From JBPEWY01 sp052032225 (GTDB taxonomy: Bacteria; Bacteroidota; Bacteroidia; Flavobacteriales; Flavobacteriaceae): a stretch of DNA of 7,173 nt. Positions 5,983 through 7,173 of the stretch are shown in pieces (position 1 is the stretch's first letter; each line of letters starts with the position of its first letter). Made by a program: the position numbers and the translations under genes. The DNA is taken from positions 1 to 7,173 of the forward strand of contig JBPEWY010000071.1 in assembly GCA_052032225.1 (NCBI GenBank). Direction: 5' to 3'. The notes under the pieces were generated by a model, which did not search any database, had not been told where the DNA came from, and was given only the letters and a program-made list of their open reading frames with translations.

Positions 5983-6615
5983 TTACAGGTGCAAAACCTC
6001 AATACTATTTCTGGTCATTTTTATTTTTTGCTCGGTTTCTAATTTTTTTAATAGCCTTGAAATAACCACTCTTGAGGTGTGCATATCAAAAGCAATGTCT
6101 TGATGCGTTGTTTGTAAAACAGGGGTTCCTAAAACTTTAGCTTTATCTTGAAGGTATTTTAACAAACGTTCATCCATTCTTAAAAATGCTAAAGCATCTA
6201 CAGTTTCTATAAGCTCCATCATTCTGGTGTGGTAACTTTCTAAAATAAAGTTTCGCCAGCTTGGATATTGCTCCATCCATTGTTCTAAATAAGAAACCGG
6301 AATCATGTACAATTGTGTAGTGGTTTCTGTAATGGCTCTTATTTTGCTTTTAGCCGTGCCCCAACAACAACTTAATGTCATAGCACAGGTGTCTCCTTTC
6401 TCTACAAAATAAAGTAACAACTCGTTGCCATCAGTATCTTCCCGAAGCACTTTAATGGCACCTTCTAAAACTAAAGGAATATTTGAAACCGAATTACCAA
6501 TGTCTAAAACAACCTCGTTAGCATCAAGTTTTTTTAGATAGCCAACTTTACTGATTTCTTGTAATAATTTGTCTTGAAAAAGGTATCCGAAGTTTTGCTG
6601 TAATAACGGATGCAT
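5983..6615 (-). CDS. Crp/Fnr-family transcriptional regulator with a Cys-x5-Cys-Cys cluster
   Basis: The 210-residue protein has an N-terminal cyclic-nucleotide-binding-like beta-roll (about 20-115), a dimerisation helix (about 117-145) and a C-terminal winged helix-turn-helix (about 146-207). The HTH reads THQDIAFDMHTSRVVISRLLKKLE (two stretches, 170-193); aligned with E. coli Crp, Arg182 and Arg187 equal the DNA-reading Arg180 and Arg185, while Val183 replaces Glu181. The region that would hold the cAMP phosphate (GELA...RS/T in Crp) reads GDTCAMTLSCCWG (74-86), with Cys77, Cys83 and Cys84 and no matching Arg-Ser. cAMP binding is therefore unlikely, and thiol-based or metal sensing is possible. 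Fnr's N-terminal cluster cysteines are absent. It is the first gene of the sulfur module and probably activates the exporter and dioxygenase promoters. The ATG at 6615 starts at the normal family position. Confidence 0.9.
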   Translation of the reverse strand: MHPLLQQNFGYLFQDKLLQEISKVGYLKKLDANEVVLDIGNSVSNIPLVLEGAIKVLREDTDGNELLLYFVEKGDTCAMTLSCCWGTAKSKIRAITETTTQLYMIPVSYLEQWMEQYPSWRNFILESYHTRMMELIETVDALAFLRMDERLLKYLQDKAKVLGTPVLQTTHQDIAFDMHTSRVVISRLLKKLETEQKIKMTRNSIEVLHL

Positions 6616-6635
6616 TTGTGCTGATTTACTCTGTG

Positions 6636-6643
6636 TAAAAATA
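6636..6643 (-). promoter_or_regulatory. Weak candidate -7 box of the Crp/Fnr gene
   Basis: On the minus strand TATTTTTA differs by one base from TAnnTTTG; TTTT, one mismatch from the -33 TTTG, lies 19 nt upstream. The leader would be about 15-20 nt. No palindrome like those of the two downstream promoters is seen at the class II position, so simple autoactivation is not indicated. Confidence 0.35.
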
Positions 6644-6721
6644 CAAGAGTACTATGGATATTAAAAGTTTGCTTTGTGTTTTTTAATATAATTTAGTTTT
6701 TACAATTTAAATCTTATATTA

Positions 6722-6799
6722 GTATTGTATTCTGATCCCTTTAATGGGAACCAACCGAGTGTAGTCACCACGGTGGTAAAACAATACGGGCTTTACTAG
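6722..6799 (+). other. GC-rich island with nested hairpins, possible structured leader RNA
   Basis: The 260-bp gap between the regulator and the last gene is AT-rich except here: 6731-6800 is about 46% GC, 6661-6730 about 14%. GTATTGT (6722-6728) pairs exactly with ACAATAC (6781-6787) and encloses two small hairpins, TCCC/GGGA (6736-6739/6746-6749) and ACCA/TGGT (6767-6770/6774-6777), giving a three-way junction. An alternative stem, TGGTAAA (6774-6780) with TTTACTA (6792-6798, one G-U pair), excludes both the outer stem and the second hairpin. I match it to no riboswitch or ncRNA family that I know. The strand is assumed from the downstream gene. Structure by eye in short stems can arise by chance. 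Confidence 0.4.
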
Positions 6800-6875
6800 T
6801 CAAAACAAACGTAATTTTCCTATTGCTTTTTCGGGATACAAATAATTTAAATTTTAACTAAAAATAATTTGTATT

Positions 6876-7173
6876 ATGATGTCTAATGATTCATTTAGCA
6901 AAACTATTTCTAACCCTGGCTACGGCCAATTTCCTTACATTATTGTTAGGGTTCATCATGGTATTTATATGCAAATACCAATTCACTTTATTAAAGAAGA
7001 AAAAGTAGAAAATCTGGCTTTATTCCCAGGAACACATATTACTAATGTTTCTGAAGATATTTTAAAAAAGGATAAAGCCACTCAAATTTCTTTACTACAT
7101 GACAGACTTCTTGAGGCTACAAAAAATGTAATTAGTAAAATTAAATCTAAGACAAATAATGACCCTCAGCTTT
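6876..7173 (+). CDS. Unrecognised protein, 5' part only
   Basis: An open frame starts with tandem ATGs (6876 and 6879) and stays open for 99 codons to the window edge; codon use is like that of the neighbouring genes. There is no signal peptide or membrane segment, so the product is probably cytoplasmic. Residues 16-40 (YGQFPYIIVRVHHGIYMQIP onward) look like a beta hairpin, then come PGTHITN (51-57) and a helix with LLHDRLLEATKNVISKIK (73-90). This strand-strand-helix order recalls the arm-type DNA-binding domain at the start of Bacteroidota tyrosine recombinases, but the usual conserved Trp and Lys-rich segment are missing, so this is only a guess. It reads away from the regulator gene, with a structured island 77 bp upstream. 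Function unknown. Confidence 0.6.
   Translation, partial: MMSNDSFSKTISNPGYGQFPYIIVRVHHGIYMQIPIHFIKEEKVENLALFPGTHITNVSEDILKKDKATQISLLHDRLLEATKNVISKIKSKTNNDPQL

Noticed and set aside
6732..6752. Hammerhead ribozyme suggested by CTGAT followed by a hairpin and GGGAAC
   Set aside because: The core needs CUGANGA before stem II and GAAA after it; here the GA of the first block and the GAAA are missing.
6725..6799. Possible 24-codon peptide from a TTG start across the GC-rich island (ending VVKQYGLY)
   Set aside because: No ATG, no initiation signal, and codons such as GTC, ACC, ACG and GTG in a row are unlike the neighbouring genes; pairing stems explain the composition better.

Overview
The window looks like a chromosome segment from a marine-type member of the Flavobacteriia (Bacteroidota). 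The DNA is AT-rich, no clear Shine-Dalgarno sequences precede the starts, several genes have a TAnnTTTG-type -7 promoter box, and the proteins (Asp-box secreted protein, short-chain threonine dehydrogenase, CCxx-type Crp/Fnr regulator) are of flavobacterial kind. The genus cannot be told from sequence alone. I see no tRNA, rRNA, CRISPR array or insertion sequence.

Left part (1-2496, minus strand): three exported proteins read leftwards. A small lipoprotein of unknown function overlaps by 8 bp a secreted SnoaL/NTF2-like protein. After an 89-bp gap follows a large secreted Asp-box (BNR/VPS10-type) beta-propeller protein that runs off the left edge; 462 residues with seven Asp boxes are visible. 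The gap holds a long inverted repeat whose inner arm covers the translation start region of the propeller gene.

Middle (2532-3606): a divergent promoter region, then a plus-strand short-chain (SDR-type) L-threonine 3-dehydrogenase, closed by a strong bidirectional terminator that it shares with the convergent sulfur gene.

Right-centre (3632-6615, minus strand): a sulfur detoxification module of three genes in transcription order: a Crp/Fnr-family regulator, a TauE/SafE-type sulfite/thiosulfate exporter, and a CstB-like persulfide dioxygenase fused to a dead and a live rhodanese domain. The two effector genes each have their own 73-bp upstream gap. In each gap a palindrome of the form (T/C)GTnAC-N4-GTnACA sits 32-33 bp (centre to centre) upstream of a perfect TAnnTTTG box, about where a class II Crp/Fnr activator would bind, and neither promoter has a good -33 element. 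The simplest reading is that the Crp/Fnr protein switches on both genes when reactive sulfur is present, perhaps sensed through its Cys77/Cys83/Cys84 cluster. This regulatory circuit is the most interesting thing in the window.

Right edge (6616-7173): a 260-bp non-coding stretch containing a sharply bounded GC-rich island (about 46% GC against about 14% just upstream) with nested and mutually exclusive hairpins, which could be a structured leader RNA. It is followed by the first 99 codons of an unrecognised gene that runs off the right edge.
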